Assembly: GCF_003205615.1 (NCBI RefSeq)
Contig: NZ_PYBV01000013.1
Location: 26,190 to 90,189, forward strand
DNA length: 64,000 bases
Source: Micromonospora arborensis
Lineage (GTDB): Bacteria > Actinomycetota > Actinomycetes > Mycobacteriales > Micromonosporaceae
Reading direction: 5' to 3'
Shown: piece after piece, positions 15,857-24,630 of the stretch
Position numbering within the stretch: position 1 is the first letter of the stretch
How the letters are laid out: every line of letters starts with the position of its first letter
Notes under the pieces: model-generated
Database searches by the model: none
Seen by the model: the letters and a program-made list of their open reading frames with translations, nothing else
What the model was told of the DNA's origin: nothing
Made by a program: the position numbers and the translations under genes

Positions 15857-18800
15857 TCAGCCGCCGGCGCTCGGCGACGGGCCGCCGCTGGGCGCACCAG
15901 ACGGGTTGGCGGCCTGCTGCGCCTGCTGGAACGCGGTGAGCGCCTCGTCCAACGCCTTGAGCGCGCGACCGTACCGCTCGAAGTCGCCGGACGTCTGCGC
16001 GGCCCGGACCTCGGTGATCGCGGTCTGCACCCGGTCCGCGGCGGCGGCCAGGTCACCGGTCGGCGGCGGGTTGCCGGTGCCGGCGCTCGGCGTCGCCGAG
16101 GGGGTCGCAGTAGGAGTCGGAGTGGTCGGGGTCGTCGGGTTACCCCCGGTGGTCGGTGGCGGCGACGTGCCCTGCCCGGCCTTCTTGCCCTGCTCGACCA
16201 ACTGCTTGATGCCGTCGTTGATGTTGTCGGCGAGCGCCACGAAGGAGCCACCGTCACCGTACGAGAGCAGCACCTTCTGCAGCAGCGGGTACGCATCCTG
16301 CTGGTTGCTCTTCACGTAGACCGGCTCGACGTAGAGCATCCCGTCGGCGAAGGGCAGCGAAAGCAGGTTGCCGTACTGCACCTGCGCCTGGTTGCTGGAG
16401 AGCAGGTTGAGCTGCTGACGGATGTTGGCGTTGTTGGTCATCTGTTGGTGCACCTGCACCGGGCCGGAGATCCGGGTCTGATCCGGCAACTCCAGCACCT
16501 CCAACCGGGGCTTCCCGTCGACGTACGACCCGGAGATCAGTGCGGCGAGGTTCTGTCGGCCGTTCGGGGTGACCGCGGAGGTGAGCTGGAACCGCGGGCC
16601 CTCCTGCCCCGGGAACTGGGTGAACAAGTAATACGGGGGCTGCTTCTGGCCGCTGTCCGGAGCGTCCGGCACGTTGGGCACCTGCCAGAAGTCCTGTGCG
16701 GAGTAGAAGTCGCCCGGGTTGGTCACGTGGAACTTGGTGAGCAGGTTGCGCTGCACCTTGAACATGTCCGCCGGGTAGCGCAGATGCTCGGTCAGCTCGA
16801 CCGGGATGTCCGCCTTCGGCAGCACCAGGTCACCGCCGAACGCCTTGTTCCACGCCTTGAGCACCGGGTCGGTGTCGTCGTACTCGTAGAGCTTCACGGT
16901 GCCGTCGTACGCGTCGACGGTGGCCTTCACCGAGTTCCGCATGTAGTTGACGTTCTCCCGGGCCAGCTGGAAGGTGCCCCGGTTGGTCAACTCGTCGGTC
17001 GTCTCGGTCTGCAGGTTGACCCGCTCGGCGTACGGGTAGGTGGCCGCCGTGGTGTAGCCGTCGACGATCCACTGCACCCGACCGTCGACAACCGCCGGGT
17101 ACGGGTCGCCGTCTAGGGTGAGGAACGGCGCGACCTTCTCCACCCGGTCCCGCGGGTTACGCACGTAGAGCAGCCGGGAGTCCTTGTTGACCGCCTCGGA
17201 GAGCAGGAAGTTCGACTCCTGCTCCTTGATGGCGTACAGCAGCCGCCGGGTGAAGGAACCGATCTTGACGCCGCCCTCACCGGTGTAGGTGTAGGACTCG
17301 CCACCACCCTCACCGACCGGCCGGTCGAACTCGGCCTTCTTGTTCGGGTCGGCCTGACCCACGATCGCGTAGTCGTCGGCCGCCATCCGCTCGCCGTAGT
17401 AGATGCGCGGCTGCTTGGCCGGGATCTGCTCGGTCTGCGAGGAGCACGCCTCCTGGGTCTTCTCCCCCAGGAAGCCGGAGACGAAGAACGGCTGCCCGCC
17501 GCAGACCACCTGGTTGGCCGGGGCGGCCACCAGCCCGTACCCGTGGGTGTAGACGGTGTGCCGGTTGATCCAGGTGTTCTGCTGGTCGGTCAGCTCGCCG
17601 TAGTTGATCTCCCGGACGCCGACCACGTAGTCGGAGACCTTCCCGTTCACCCCGTAGCGGTCGATGTCCAGCTTGGGGCCGAAGTCGTAGAAGCCACGCA
17701 CCTGCTGGAGCTGGGTGTACGTCTCGCTGACCAACTGCGGGTCGAGCAGCCGCACGTTCGACACCACCGAGACGTCGGTGGCCAGGTTCCCCGGTGGGGT
17801 GAGGTTGCTCGCCGCGTACGGGGTGGTCTCGGTGGCCCCCAACCCGAACGCCGCCCGCGTCGCGTCGATGCTGCGCTGGATGTACGGCGCTTCCTTGTCC
17901 TTGGCGCTCGGCTTGACCTCGAAGGTCTGCACCGCCCAGGGGTAGATGCCGCCGATGGCCACCGCGGACACGCCGAGCAGTGCCAGCGAGATCCCCGGCC
18001 AGACCAGGTTCCGCATCCAGGCGTTGGAGAAGACGACGATCGCGATCGCCACCACGATCGAGATGTACGCCAGGATCTCCTTCGCCGGCAGCAGCGCGTT
18101 GACGTCGGCATAGCCGGCGCCGTACAACTTGGCGCCCTCGTTGTACTCCAGCAACATCGCTCGCCGGTCCAGCACGTACGCGATGGCCTTCAACAGCACG
18201 AAGACCGCGATCAGGCTGCTCAGGTGCGCGCGAGCCGCGTTGCTCATCCGGTCCCCGACGCCCTGCAGGCGGACCCCGCCGAAGAGGTAGTGCACCGCCA
18301 GCGCACCGATAACGGCCAGCACCACCGCGGTGAAGGCAACCCCGAGCAGGTAACGCCAGAACGGCAGTTGGAAGACGTAGAAGCCGATGTCCACCCCGAA
18401 CTCCGGGTCCTTGATCCCGAAGTCACCGCCGTTGCGGAAGAGCAGCCACTGGTTCCACCGGTTCTGCGCGGAGATGCCGGCGAAGAGCCCGACCACCGCG
18501 GCGGTCAGCGCGATCCAGGTGCCGAGTCGCGGGCTGAGCGCGATCCGGTAGCGCTCCAGAGTCGCCTGCTCCACGGAGTGCGGACGCAGTCGCGGGCGCA
18601 GCCGGTACGCCAGCCACAGGTTGCCACCGACGACCACCGCCATGCCGAGACCGACGGCGAGGAAGAGCAACAGCCGGGTGAGCAGGACACCGGTGAAGAC
18701 CTCGGTGTAGCGAACCTCGTCGAACCAGAGCCAGTCGGTCCACGCCTGGACACCCCAGCCGAGCAGGGTGAAGAGCACGAACACCCCGACCAGGACAGCG

Positions 18801-18859
18801 ATGGTGACGCGCCCGCGCCGGCTCATCCTCGGAAGGGGGCTGCTGCTACGCATGACCAC
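15857..18859 (-). CDS. UPF0182 family large membrane protein
   Basis: This is a 1000-residue protein with about seven membrane segments in the first 320 residues, followed by a large extracytoplasmic domain of about 560 residues and a Pro/Thr/Gly-rich low-complexity tract (about residues 890-930) before a short helical C-terminus. It matches UPF0182 throughout (DWLWFDEVRYTEVF near the N-terminus and the conserved RIYYGERMAADDYAIVG region). Function is unknown; the mycobacterial homologue is Rv3193c. The GTG at 18859 is chosen because GGAG lies six bases upstream; an ATG two codons later is possible. The next gene upstream on the same strand is the PDZ-Lon protease, an arrangement conserved in mycobacteria. 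Confidence 0.93.
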   Translation of the reverse strand: MVMRSSSPLPRMSRRGRVTIAVLVGVFVLFTLLGWGVQAWTDWLWFDEVRYTEVFTGVLLTRLLLFLAVGLGMAVVVGGNLWLAYRLRPRLRPHSVEQATLERYRIALSPRLGTWIALTAAVVGLFAGISAQNRWNQWLLFRNGGDFGIKDPEFGVDIGFYVFQLPFWRYLLGVAFTAVVLAVIGALAVHYLFGGVRLQGVGDRMSNAARAHLSSLIAVFVLLKAIAYVLDRRAMLLEYNEGAKLYGAGYADVNALLPAKEILAYISIVVAIAIVVFSNAWMRNLVWPGISLALLGVSAVAIGGIYPWAVQTFEVKPSAKDKEAPYIQRSIDATRAAFGLGATETTPYAASNLTPPGNLATDVSVVSNVRLLDPQLVSETYTQLQQVRGFYDFGPKLDIDRYGVNGKVSDYVVGVREINYGELTDQQNTWINRHTVYTHGYGLVAAPANQVVCGGQPFFVSGFLGEKTQEACSSQTEQIPAKQPRIYYGERMAADDYAIVGQADPNKKAEFDRPVGEGGGESYTYTGEGGVKIGSFTRRLLYAIKEQESNFLLSEAVNKDSRLLYVRNPRDRVEKVAPFLTLDGDPYPAVVDGRVQWIVDGYTTAATYPYAERVNLQTETTDELTNRGTFQLARENVNYMRNSVKATVDAYDGTVKLYEYDDTDPVLKAWNKAFGGDLVLPKADIPVELTEHLRYPADMFKVQRNLLTKFHVTNPGDFYSAQDFWQVPNVPDAPDSGQKQPPYYLFTQFPGQEGPRFQLTSAVTPNGRQNLAALISGSYVDGKPRLEVLELPDQTRISGPVQVHQQMTNNANIRQQLNLLSSNQAQVQYGNLLSLPFADGMLYVEPVYVKSNQQDAYPLLQKVLLSYGDGGSFVALADNINDGIKQLVEQGKKAGQGTSPPPTTGGNPTTPTTPTPTATPSATPSAGTGNPPPTGDLAAAADRVQTAITEVRAAQTSGDFERYGRALKALDEALTAFQQAQQAANPSGAPSGGPSPSAGG

Positions 18860-18949
18860 TGTTGGCTCCGCACGCTCGATGTGATCGGCTCCGACCAGGC
18901 ACCCAGAGTACGGGGTGTTCCTGAGCGTGTCGGGGCACGGTCACACCGG

Positions 18950-19963
18950 TCAACAGCGGGTCGGCTGACCCCCTGCGCGCAACGTTTCCAGAGCGGTCAT
19001 CGCTTCGTCCAACGAACCCACCCGAAGCAGCGGCAGACCGGGCTGCGGATTGCGGACCGCCTCGGCGCAGTTGTCCGCCGGCACCAGGAAGACCTTGGCC
19101 CCGGCGCGCTTCGCGCCGACCAACTTCTGCGCGATTCCGCCGATCGGGCCGACGGTGCCCTCGTCGTCGATGGTGCCGGTGCCGGCGATGACCTGGCCGC
19201 CGGTGAGGTCGGCCGGGGTCAGCTTGTCCACGATCCCCAGGGCGAACATCAGACCGGCGCTCGGCCCGCCGATGTCCCCCAGGTCGATGCCGAGGGTGAA
19301 CGGATGCGGCTGCTGCTGATCGATCTCGACACCGATCCGCGGTCGGCCGTCCTGCTCACGACTGGTCACCGTCGCCGTGGCCGACGCGCCGTCACGGATG
19401 TAGGCGACGGTCAACGCCGTGCCGGCCGGCTTGGCCCGGACCAGCTCGGTGACCTTCGCGGCCACCGGCACCGGCTGACCGTCGACCGCGGTGATCACGT
19501 CGCCGACCTTCAGCAACCCGGCGGCCGGGCCATCCCCGGCCACCGTCTTGATCACCACCTGCACCGGAAAGCCCAACTCCCGCAGCGCGGCAGTCTCCGC
19601 GCTGGTCTGCGACGCCTTGAAGTCCTCGGCGTTGCGCTGCTCGACCTGCTCGGTCGACTCCCCCGGCGGGTAGACCAGCTCACGCGGCACCACCGCCTCG
19701 TCGTCGGAGAACCAGCCCGCGATCGCCCCGCGCAGCCGCACCGTGGGCTGCACCCCCACCGTGGTCAGCCGCAGTTGGCCGGCGGAGGTCGAGGTTTCCC
19801 GCCCGGAGACCTGGATGACCTCCTTACCGTCGGCCGTGCCCAAGGTGTTGACCGTCGGGCCCGGACCGAGCACCACGTACGGGATCGGCACCCGGAGCAC
19901 CCCGATGCTCAACAGGGCGGTGAACAGGGCACCGAGCAGGACCGTCAGGCCACGACGTCTCAT
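18950..19963 (-). CDS. PDZ domain-containing Lon-like serine protease (YlbL type)
   Basis: This is a 337-residue membrane-anchored protease. An N-terminal membrane helix (LTVLLGALFTALLSIGVL) is followed by a PDZ domain (about residues 130-210, with the GLLKVGDVITAVDG carboxylate-binding region) and a C-terminal Lon protease domain. The catalytic Ser is in GGPSAGLMFALG and the partner Lys in GIAQKLVGAKRAGA. Homologues are called YlbL or Rv3194c. The substrate is unknown; membrane or secreted protein quality control is the usual proposal. It is divergent from the DUF2342 gene. Confidence 0.92.
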   Translation of the reverse strand: MRRRGLTVLLGALFTALLSIGVLRVPIPYVVLGPGPTVNTLGTADGKEVIQVSGRETSTSAGQLRLTTVGVQPTVRLRGAIAGWFSDDEAVVPRELVYPPGESTEQVEQRNAEDFKASQTSAETAALRELGFPVQVVIKTVAGDGPAAGLLKVGDVITAVDGQPVPVAAKVTELVRAKPAGTALTVAYIRDGASATATVTSREQDGRPRIGVEIDQQQPHPFTLGIDLGDIGGPSAGLMFALGIVDKLTPADLTGGQVIAGTGTIDDEGTVGPIGGIAQKLVGAKRAGAKVFLVPADNCAEAVRNPQPGLPLLRVGSLDEAMTALETLRAGGQPTRC

Positions 19964-20078
19964 GCCGCAGAGCGTACCGACCGGCTGAGCGCGATCTGCC
20001 GGATGCGTCGCTCGACTTCGCCCTCAGCGCAACGCCAGCGCCGCCGACCTGGGGCGCGGCCCGCGTACCGTAGACGTC

Positions 20079-21368
20079 GTGCCTGATATTCCGTTCGGTT
20101 TCGCGCTCCCGGGTGGGCAACCACCAGACCCCAACGATCCCGCGCAGATGCAGCAGTTCATGTCGCAGTTGCAGCACCTGCTCTCCGCGCCGGGCACCGG
20201 TCCGGTCAACTGGGACCTGGCCCGGCAGGTAGCGGCCAGTCAGCTCGCGGCCGTCGGCGACCCGGCGGTGTCACCGTATGAGCGCAACGCGGTCGAGGAA
20301 GCGCTGCGCCTGGCCGACCTGTGGTTGGAACCGGCCTCGGCATGGCCGTCGGGCATCCAGTCCCCGGTCACCTGGAACCGCAATGAGTGGATCTTCAAGA
20401 CGCTGGACGTGTGGCGCAAGCTCTGCGACCCGGTCGCCAGCCGAATGGTCGGCGCGATGGGCGACCTCGTGCCGCCGGAGGCACGCGACCAGCTCGGCCC
20501 GATGCAGTCGATGGTGGCCACCCTCGGTGGCGCGCTCTTCGGCGGTCAGCTCGGCCAGGCCCTCGGCTCGCTCGCCGCGGAGGTGCTCTCCGCCGGCGAC
20601 ATCGGGCTGCCGCTCGGCCCGGCCGGCACGGCCGCGCTGATCCCGGCCAACATCCGCGCGTACGGCGAAGGCCTGGAACTTCCCGAGGATGAGGTACGCC
20701 TCTACGTGGCGCTGCGCGAGGCCGCCCACCAGCGGCTGTTCCAGCATGTCCCGTGGCTGCGTGGGCATGTGCTCAGCGCCGTCGAGATGTATGCCTCGGG
20801 CATCCGGGTCAACCGGGAGGCGATCGAGGAGGCGATGGGCCGGGTCGACCCGACCGACCCGGAGTCGATGCAGGCGATCGCCCTGGAGGGCATCTTCACC
20901 CCGGAGGACAGCCCGGCGCAGAAGGCCTCACTGGCCCGACTGGAGACCGCCCTCGCCCTCGTCGAGGGCTGGGTGTGCCACGTCGTGGACAACGCCGCCA
21001 GCGACCGGCTGCCCAACGTCGTCCGGTTGGGCGAGGCCTTCCGCCGTCGCCGGGCCGCCGGCGGTCCCGCCGAGCAGACCTTCGCCGCACTTGTCGGCCT
21101 GGAACTGCGCCCGCGCCGACTGCGTGAGGCCGCAGCGCTCTGGGCCGCGCTCACCGAGCACCGCGGCATCGAAGGCCGGGACGCTGTCTGGGGCCACCCG
21201 GACCTGCTCCCCTCGGACGACGACTTCGCCGACCCGGTCGCCTTCGCGATGAACGACATGGACCTGAGCGAGCTGGACAGCTTCGACTTCACCGCTCCCG
21301 GCGGGGCGGAGGAGAAGGCCCTGGGCCAGCCCGACGAGACCGACGGCGAGGGCGACGCCAAGCCCTGA
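20079..21368 (+). CDS. DUF2342 zinc-dependent metalloprotease-like protein
   Basis: This is a 429-residue protein of the DUF2342 (zincin-like, type 2) family. The family-defining EAAHQRLF segment near residue 215 occupies the place of the HExxH helix, with a second conserved stretch AVEMYASGIRVN and the Trp-rich N-terminal region (SPVTWNRNEWIFKTLDVWRKLCDP). Whether it is a working protease is uncertain, because the classical HExxH is altered. An acidic tail closes the protein. The GTG at 20079 gives the family N-terminus (PDIPFGFALPG). Divergent from the PDZ-Lon gene, exactly as Rv3195 is from Rv3194c. Confidence 0.88.
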   Translation: MPDIPFGFALPGGQPPDPNDPAQMQQFMSQLQHLLSAPGTGPVNWDLARQVAASQLAAVGDPAVSPYERNAVEEALRLADLWLEPASAWPSGIQSPVTWNRNEWIFKTLDVWRKLCDPVASRMVGAMGDLVPPEARDQLGPMQSMVATLGGALFGGQLGQALGSLAAEVLSAGDIGLPLGPAGTAALIPANIRAYGEGLELPEDEVRLYVALREAAHQRLFQHVPWLRGHVLSAVEMYASGIRVNREAIEEAMGRVDPTDPESMQAIALEGIFTPEDSPAQKASLARLETALALVEGWVCHVVDNAASDRLPNVVRLGEAFRRRRAAGGPAEQTFAALVGLELRPRRLREAAALWAALTEHRGIEGRDAVWGHPDLLPSDDDFADPVAFAMNDMDLSELDSFDFTAPGGAEEKALGQPDETDGEGDAKP

Positions 21369-21370
21369 CG

Positions 21371-21420
21371 CCGGTACCCGGGTGCCTGCTCTCGTCGACG
21401 ACGGGCACCCGGCGTACCGG
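21371..21420 (+). terminator. Terminator-like inverted repeat after the DUF2342 gene
   Basis: CCGGTACCCGGGTGCC (21371-21386) pairs imperfectly with the complementary arm ending at 21420, with a loop of about 16 nt. It begins three bases after the stop codon. Confidence 0.6.
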
Positions 21421-21507
21421 TGGGCTCTGCCCCGAGTCCGCCCATGACTCGGACCTGGCCCGACAGGTGGCAGTTCCGCCATCGCTTCACCCTGCCCGAG
21501 GGGACCT

Positions 21508-21704
21508 TGACCGGCGCGTAGCCGACGTAGGAAACCCGGACCAGCGCAAGGCCGACGCCGGTACCCGGACCAGCGCGTAGCCAACGCAAGAAACCCGGAC
21601 CAACGCGAGGCCGACACTGGTACCCGGACCAGCGCATAGCTGGGGCCGGGGACCGGACCCGGCGGTAGCCGGCGCCGAGAATCCGGACCAGCGCGTCGCC
21701 GATG
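21508..21704. repeat. Degenerate 29-30 bp tandem repeat array
   Basis: Units beginning GGACCAGCGC recur at 21538, 21567, 21597, 21626, 21655 and 21685, spaced 29, 30, 29, 29 and 30 bp, with a weaker unit before them. Unit ends alternate between GGTACCC-like and GAAACCC-like forms. No frame across the array has coding character. It runs directly into the 16-bp array. Confidence 0.75.
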
Positions 21705-21813
21705 CCGAGGCGCGGCCCTGCCGAGGCGCGGCCCTGCCGAGGCGCGGCCCTGCCGAGGCGCGGCCCTGCCGAGGCGCGGCCCTGCCGAGGCGCGGCCCTG
21801 CCGAGGCGCGGCC
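21705..21813. repeat. Perfect 16-bp tandem repeat array (six full units plus a partial)
   Basis: The unit CCGAGGCGCGGCCCTG is repeated without change at 21705, 21721, 21737, 21753, 21769 and 21785, followed by 13 bases of a seventh. Perfect identity indicates recent slippage expansion, and the locus should vary in copy number between strains. The array ends 20 bp before the 3' end of the next gene. Confidence 0.9.
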
Positions 21814-21832
21814 GGTTAGGCGGGTTGGCTGG

Positions 21833-22441
21833 TCAGATGGGTCGGCCCGAGCCCGAGAGGAGGGCGCGGGTCGCATCCCAGCCCTCGAAGGCCGGGTCCA
21901 GCGTGGCCAGGTCGGCCGGCCCGCGCAGCCGTCGCCAGCCCGCGGTGACCGCTACGTCCCCCGGGCGAGGGGCACCGGAACGTGCGTCAGCTGGCATCGC
22001 GGTGTCCAGATCCAGCGGGGGCAGCCAGCCCGGCACGGGCAGTCGCACAGCCACCCCGAGCAGGCCTGGGCCGCCGCCCTCGACCGGAGCCACCGCGACC
22101 GGTCGGGTGGTGAGCGGACGCAGCAGCTTGCCGACGGTAAGTGCGGGCAGGTCGGGCACGTCTCCGGCGAGCACCGCCGCCTGGTCGTAGTCCTCCAAGG
22201 CGGCGAAAACGGCGTTCGGCGTCGGCTCGGTCACCTCGTACACGGCCGTGCCGGGCCACACCAGTGCGTCGGCCAGAGCACGATCGGCCGGGGTCACCGC
22301 GACCGCGACCTCGACCTCGTTGAGTGTGGCGAGCAGGTCGATGACATCTTCTGCGAGAGCCGCTCGCCACTGCGCACGGTCGACGCCGGGCGGCGACCAG
22401 TGGACCGGTCCGAGCAACGCCACCACAACTCGTCGTGCCAC
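21833..22441 (-). CDS. Putative GT-A-fold / DUF2064-like protein
   Basis: This 202-residue soluble protein has an alternating hydrophobic N-terminal strand (ARRVVVALLGP) and a mid-protein AVLAGDVPDLPALTVG stretch that resembles the nucleotide-sugar or nucleotidyl-binding region of small GT-A-fold proteins (DUF2064, TIGR04282-like). Catalytic residues cannot be confirmed, so no reaction is claimed. The start is doubtful: the GTG at 22441 directly abuts a GGGAG, too close for a good ribosome site, and a GTG at 22426 would have it at a longer spacing. It stands alone between the tandem arrays and a long non-coding stretch. Confidence 0.55.
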   Translation of the reverse strand: MARRVVVALLGPVHWSPPGVDRAQWRAALAEDVIDLLATLNEVEVAVAVTPADRALADALVWPGTAVYEVTEPTPNAVFAALEDYDQAAVLAGDVPDLPALTVGKLLRPLTTRPVAVAPVEGGGPGLLGVAVRLPVPGWLPPLDLDTAMPADARSGAPRPGDVAVTAGWRRLRGPADLATLDPAFEGWDATRALLSGSGRPI

Positions 22442-22842
22442 CTCCCGACCCTAGCGCTCGACCCGGCCCAGACCTGACCCCGCCCAGCCAGCCCTACTCC
22501 GGCAACCCGCCCCGGCCCGCCCCGGTCCGGCCCGTGACCCCGCCGACCCGACCTAGCCCTCCGGGTCCAGCCGGTGGCCTCGCCGGCCCGCCCTGACCGG
22601 TCCCGCCTCGGCCGTGACCCCGCCGAATCCGACCTGACCAGTTCCGGTCAGGCCCGCCCGCCTGTGACCGTCGCCAGCCCGACAGGCCCGGCCAACCTCG
22701 GCCCGTGACCCCGGCTACCCGGTCCGGCCTGCCTGCCTGCCTGCCGTGAACACGCCCGTTATGGTCGCTTGATCCCGCCTTGAGGCGAATCATCTGACCG
22801 CATCTGGCGAGGTTTGACCTGCCGCCACCCAGGCCCGAGGTG
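22442..22842. other. GC-rich non-coding stretch
   Basis: No gene is seen. The sequence has recurring GGCCCGTGACCCCGCC-like segments and a run of four GCCT units near 22728-22746. It should contain the promoter of the bottom-strand gene ending at 21833. Confidence 0.5.
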
Positions 22843-22918
22843 TGATCGACTCCGTTTCGGCGATGTGGGGCTATCCCAGCGCGGGGATACCGCCACATCG
22901 GGGATATGGAGTCGATCA
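22843..22918. repeat. GATC-ended intergenic hairpin element, copy 3
   Basis: This is a 76-nt multi-stem palindrome. Outer arms TGATCGACTCC (22843-22853) and GGAGTCGATCA (22908-22918) are perfect, a second helix pairs CGATGTGG (22861-22868) with CCACATCG (22893-22900), and an apical TATCCC/GGGATA stem (22872-22889) closes it. It is followed by AAAAGG. The architecture equals the other GATC-ended elements although the arm sequence differs from copies 1 and 2. Confidence 0.75.
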
Positions 22919-23178
22919 AAAAGGTTTCGCCGCAACCGCCCCAGCAACGTCGCTGCTGAGAGCCGATTTGTCTGAATAGGGGCTACACCGAAGGTCCAGC
23001 GCGGACAAACGGGCGGTCGGAACCCATGGGCACAACGACCGGCCGGACGGGCGGGCACAACGAGCCCGTGGGCAGGCGGATGCGCGGGCTCGGACAGGCG
23101 GGCGCACGGACCGACGGACGAACAGGAGCGACGCGCGCACCAGACCGACGGGCGCACAAACCGGCGAACGACGGTGGG
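22919..23178. other. Non-coding stretch after the hairpin
   Basis: No gene is seen. Imperfect GACGGGCGGGCAC / GACAGGCGGGCGC repeats occur around 23045-23155. Confidence 0.45.
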
Positions 23179-23709
23179 TCAGGTTGCGACTGGGGCGCCG
23201 GAGGCAGCGGCAACGCCCTCCAGGTAACCGCGGGCGCGTTCCGCTTTGGGATAGCGGCCGACCAACGCCCAGAACCGGGCGTTGTGGCTGGGCACGATCA
23301 GGTGCGTCAGCTCGTGCAGCAGCACGTAGTCGATCACCCAGTCGGGCATTTCCTGAACGCGGTGCGAGATCCGGATGCTGCGGTCGGCAGGGGTGCAGGA
23401 GCCCCAACGGCCGTTCTGGTTGGTGACCCAGCGGACGCTGGCGGGCACCGCCTTCGTGGCGTACTCGGCGAGGTAGAGGTCGATGAGTCGGGTGGTTCGG
23501 GCCAGCAGTTCGGCGTCGGAGCGGGCTAGGCGCCCCTCCCGTGCGGCGAGCCGGGCGAGCATCCGGTCGACCCACTCGCTCTCCTCGGCACGGGAGAACT
23601 GGTCCGGGATGAGGACGACGACCCGCTCACCGTCACGGTACGCAGACACCGTGCGTCGCCGGCGCTGACTGCGCCGCACCTCGACGACCGGCTTGCGCGT
23701 CCCCGCCAT
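23179..23709 (-). CDS. YgjP-like M48 family metallopeptidase (DUF45)
   Basis: This is a 176-residue predicted zinc metallopeptidase of the YgjP/WLM type. The active-site helix is intact (VLLHELTHLIVPSH: HExxH form HELTH), followed by the NARFW segment where the third ligand region lies, and NGRWGSC precedes it as in the family. No signal peptide or membrane helix is present, so it acts in the cytoplasm. The ATG at 23709 is used; the preceding codon is a GTG. The role is unknown. It is divergent from the DUF5679 gene across about 525 bp. Confidence 0.85.
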   Translation of the reverse strand: MAGTRKPVVEVRRSQRRRRTVSAYRDGERVVVLIPDQFSRAEESEWVDRMLARLAAREGRLARSDAELLARTTRLIDLYLAEYATKAVPASVRWVTNQNGRWGSCTPADRSIRISHRVQEMPDWVIDYVLLHELTHLIVPSHNARFWALVGRYPKAERARGYLEGVAAASGAPVAT

Positions 23710-24234
23710 CACTGGCCCGCGCAGCCTCGGCTACGTGTCACGAAGGAAAGCTAATGCGTACTGACCAGGGGTCCGCAAGAGTCAACCGCACGACACGCGC
23801 CCAGAAAATGGTGATTGGTCGCCTGGCGTCCCGAAAATTTCTTGACCGCGACGCCACCGCAGCGCCGCCCCGCCATCTCGTCACCCTTCGTGAACACCGA
23901 ATGGCGCCGACGCGCGGCACCCCTCCACCGTAGGTGATCACCGTCCCGGACGCTGTCGCGGGGGCACCCGCACGGGTGGCTGTGAGGGTTTGGTCGGCGT
24001 GTCCCCGCCAAACTGACTTATCCGACCTATTTCGCCATGCACACTTCCGACGTCGACTTGCTCACAGTGTCGATGCACAGCTGACATGGAACTGCCCAGA
24101 CCTGGGTAGGGTCCGCGGACCAACGGTCACGAAGGTGGCCGTGGAGTGAGACCCAGCGCCGGCGCCCCGTGTGGCCCGCCGCCGGGCACCCCGCCGGGAC
24201 GGCAATGACCGGCGGACGAGACGAGGAGGGCACC
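23710..24234. other. Long intergenic stretch between divergent genes
   Basis: About 525 bp of sequence has lower GC in parts (for example GAAAATTTCTTGACC near 23830). A bottom-strand frame covering 23751-24011 is open but has no clear ribosome site or family match, so it is not called. The region should hold promoters for both flanking genes. Confidence 0.5.
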
Positions 24235-24405
24235 GTGGCCGACCAGGCCCAGACGACCTACAACGGTTACTGCGTGAAGTGCAAGGAGAAGCGGGACTTC
24301 GAGGGGCACGTCGAGGTCTCGAAGACCGGAATGAACATGGCCAAGGGCAAGTGTCCGGTATGCGGAACAACAGTGAACCGCATCCTGGGCAAGGCCAAGG
24401 TCTGA
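24235..24405 (+). CDS. DUF5679 small zinc-ribbon protein
   Basis: This is a 56-residue protein with two CxxC knuckles (CVKCK near residue 13 and CPVCG near residue 42), which would bind one zinc ion. It matches the DUF5679 pattern, related in look to small ribbon proteins of ribosome or transcription machinery (YNGYCVKCKEKRDF, then KGKCPVCGT and a basic end). The GTG at 24235 is chosen because AGGAGGG lies five bases upstream; an upstream in-frame ATG would add 22 unrelated residues. Function is unknown. Confidence 0.85.
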   Translation: MADQAQTTYNGYCVKCKEKRDFEGHVEVSKTGMNMAKGKCPVCGTTVNRILGKAKV

Positions 24406-24527
24406 TCCTCACGGATGGCGGGGGTGGGGCGGCCGGTGGTCGCCTCACCCCGTTGCCGTTTCGGAATGTCGGCGCCCTGACGGGTCGCCGACGGGGTGTC
24501 GGGTGACCGACAGCCCTGCCGGTGGGC

Positions 24528-24590
24528 TGTGGAAAACCCGCCGAATCCTGTGGACAACGCAGGACAGGGGCCCGGCCGACCTGTGGACAA
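24528..24590 (-). promoter_or_regulatory. Cluster of three DnaA-box-like 9-mers
   Basis: TGTGGAAAA (24528-24536), TGTGGACAA (24549-24557) and TGTGGACAA (24582-24590) lie in one orientation. The last two are the complement of TTGTCCACA, the preferred DnaA box of high-GC actinobacteria. Start-to-start spacing is 21 and 33 bp, close to two and three helical turns. They lie 40-100 bp ahead of the ThiF-like gene. Confidence 0.55.
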
Positions 24591-24630
24591 CGATCGACCT
24601 AACGCGAGGACGTGGCCACCATTCGTGACC

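Noticed and set aside
21705..21813. Possible CRISPR array
   Set aside because: The units are contiguous 16-bp repeats without spacers, and no cas gene is present.
21487..21876. Open frames across the tandem arrays that encode repeated Arg/Ala/Pro text
   Set aside because: The repetition follows from the DNA repeats; every frame on both strands gives similar low-complexity peptides, so there is no evidence for translation.
23751..24011. Bottom-strand open frame of 86 codons between the M48-type gene and the DUF5679 gene
   Set aside because: It has a possible inner start, but no convincing ribosome site, no recognised family and a frame that mixes unusual codons. It could be real if conserved, but sequence alone does not support it.
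24528..24590. Chromosomal replication origin
   Set aside because: Only three boxes, no dnaA, dnaN or other origin genes nearby, and no AT-rich unwinding region. Kept only as a DnaA-box-like cluster.
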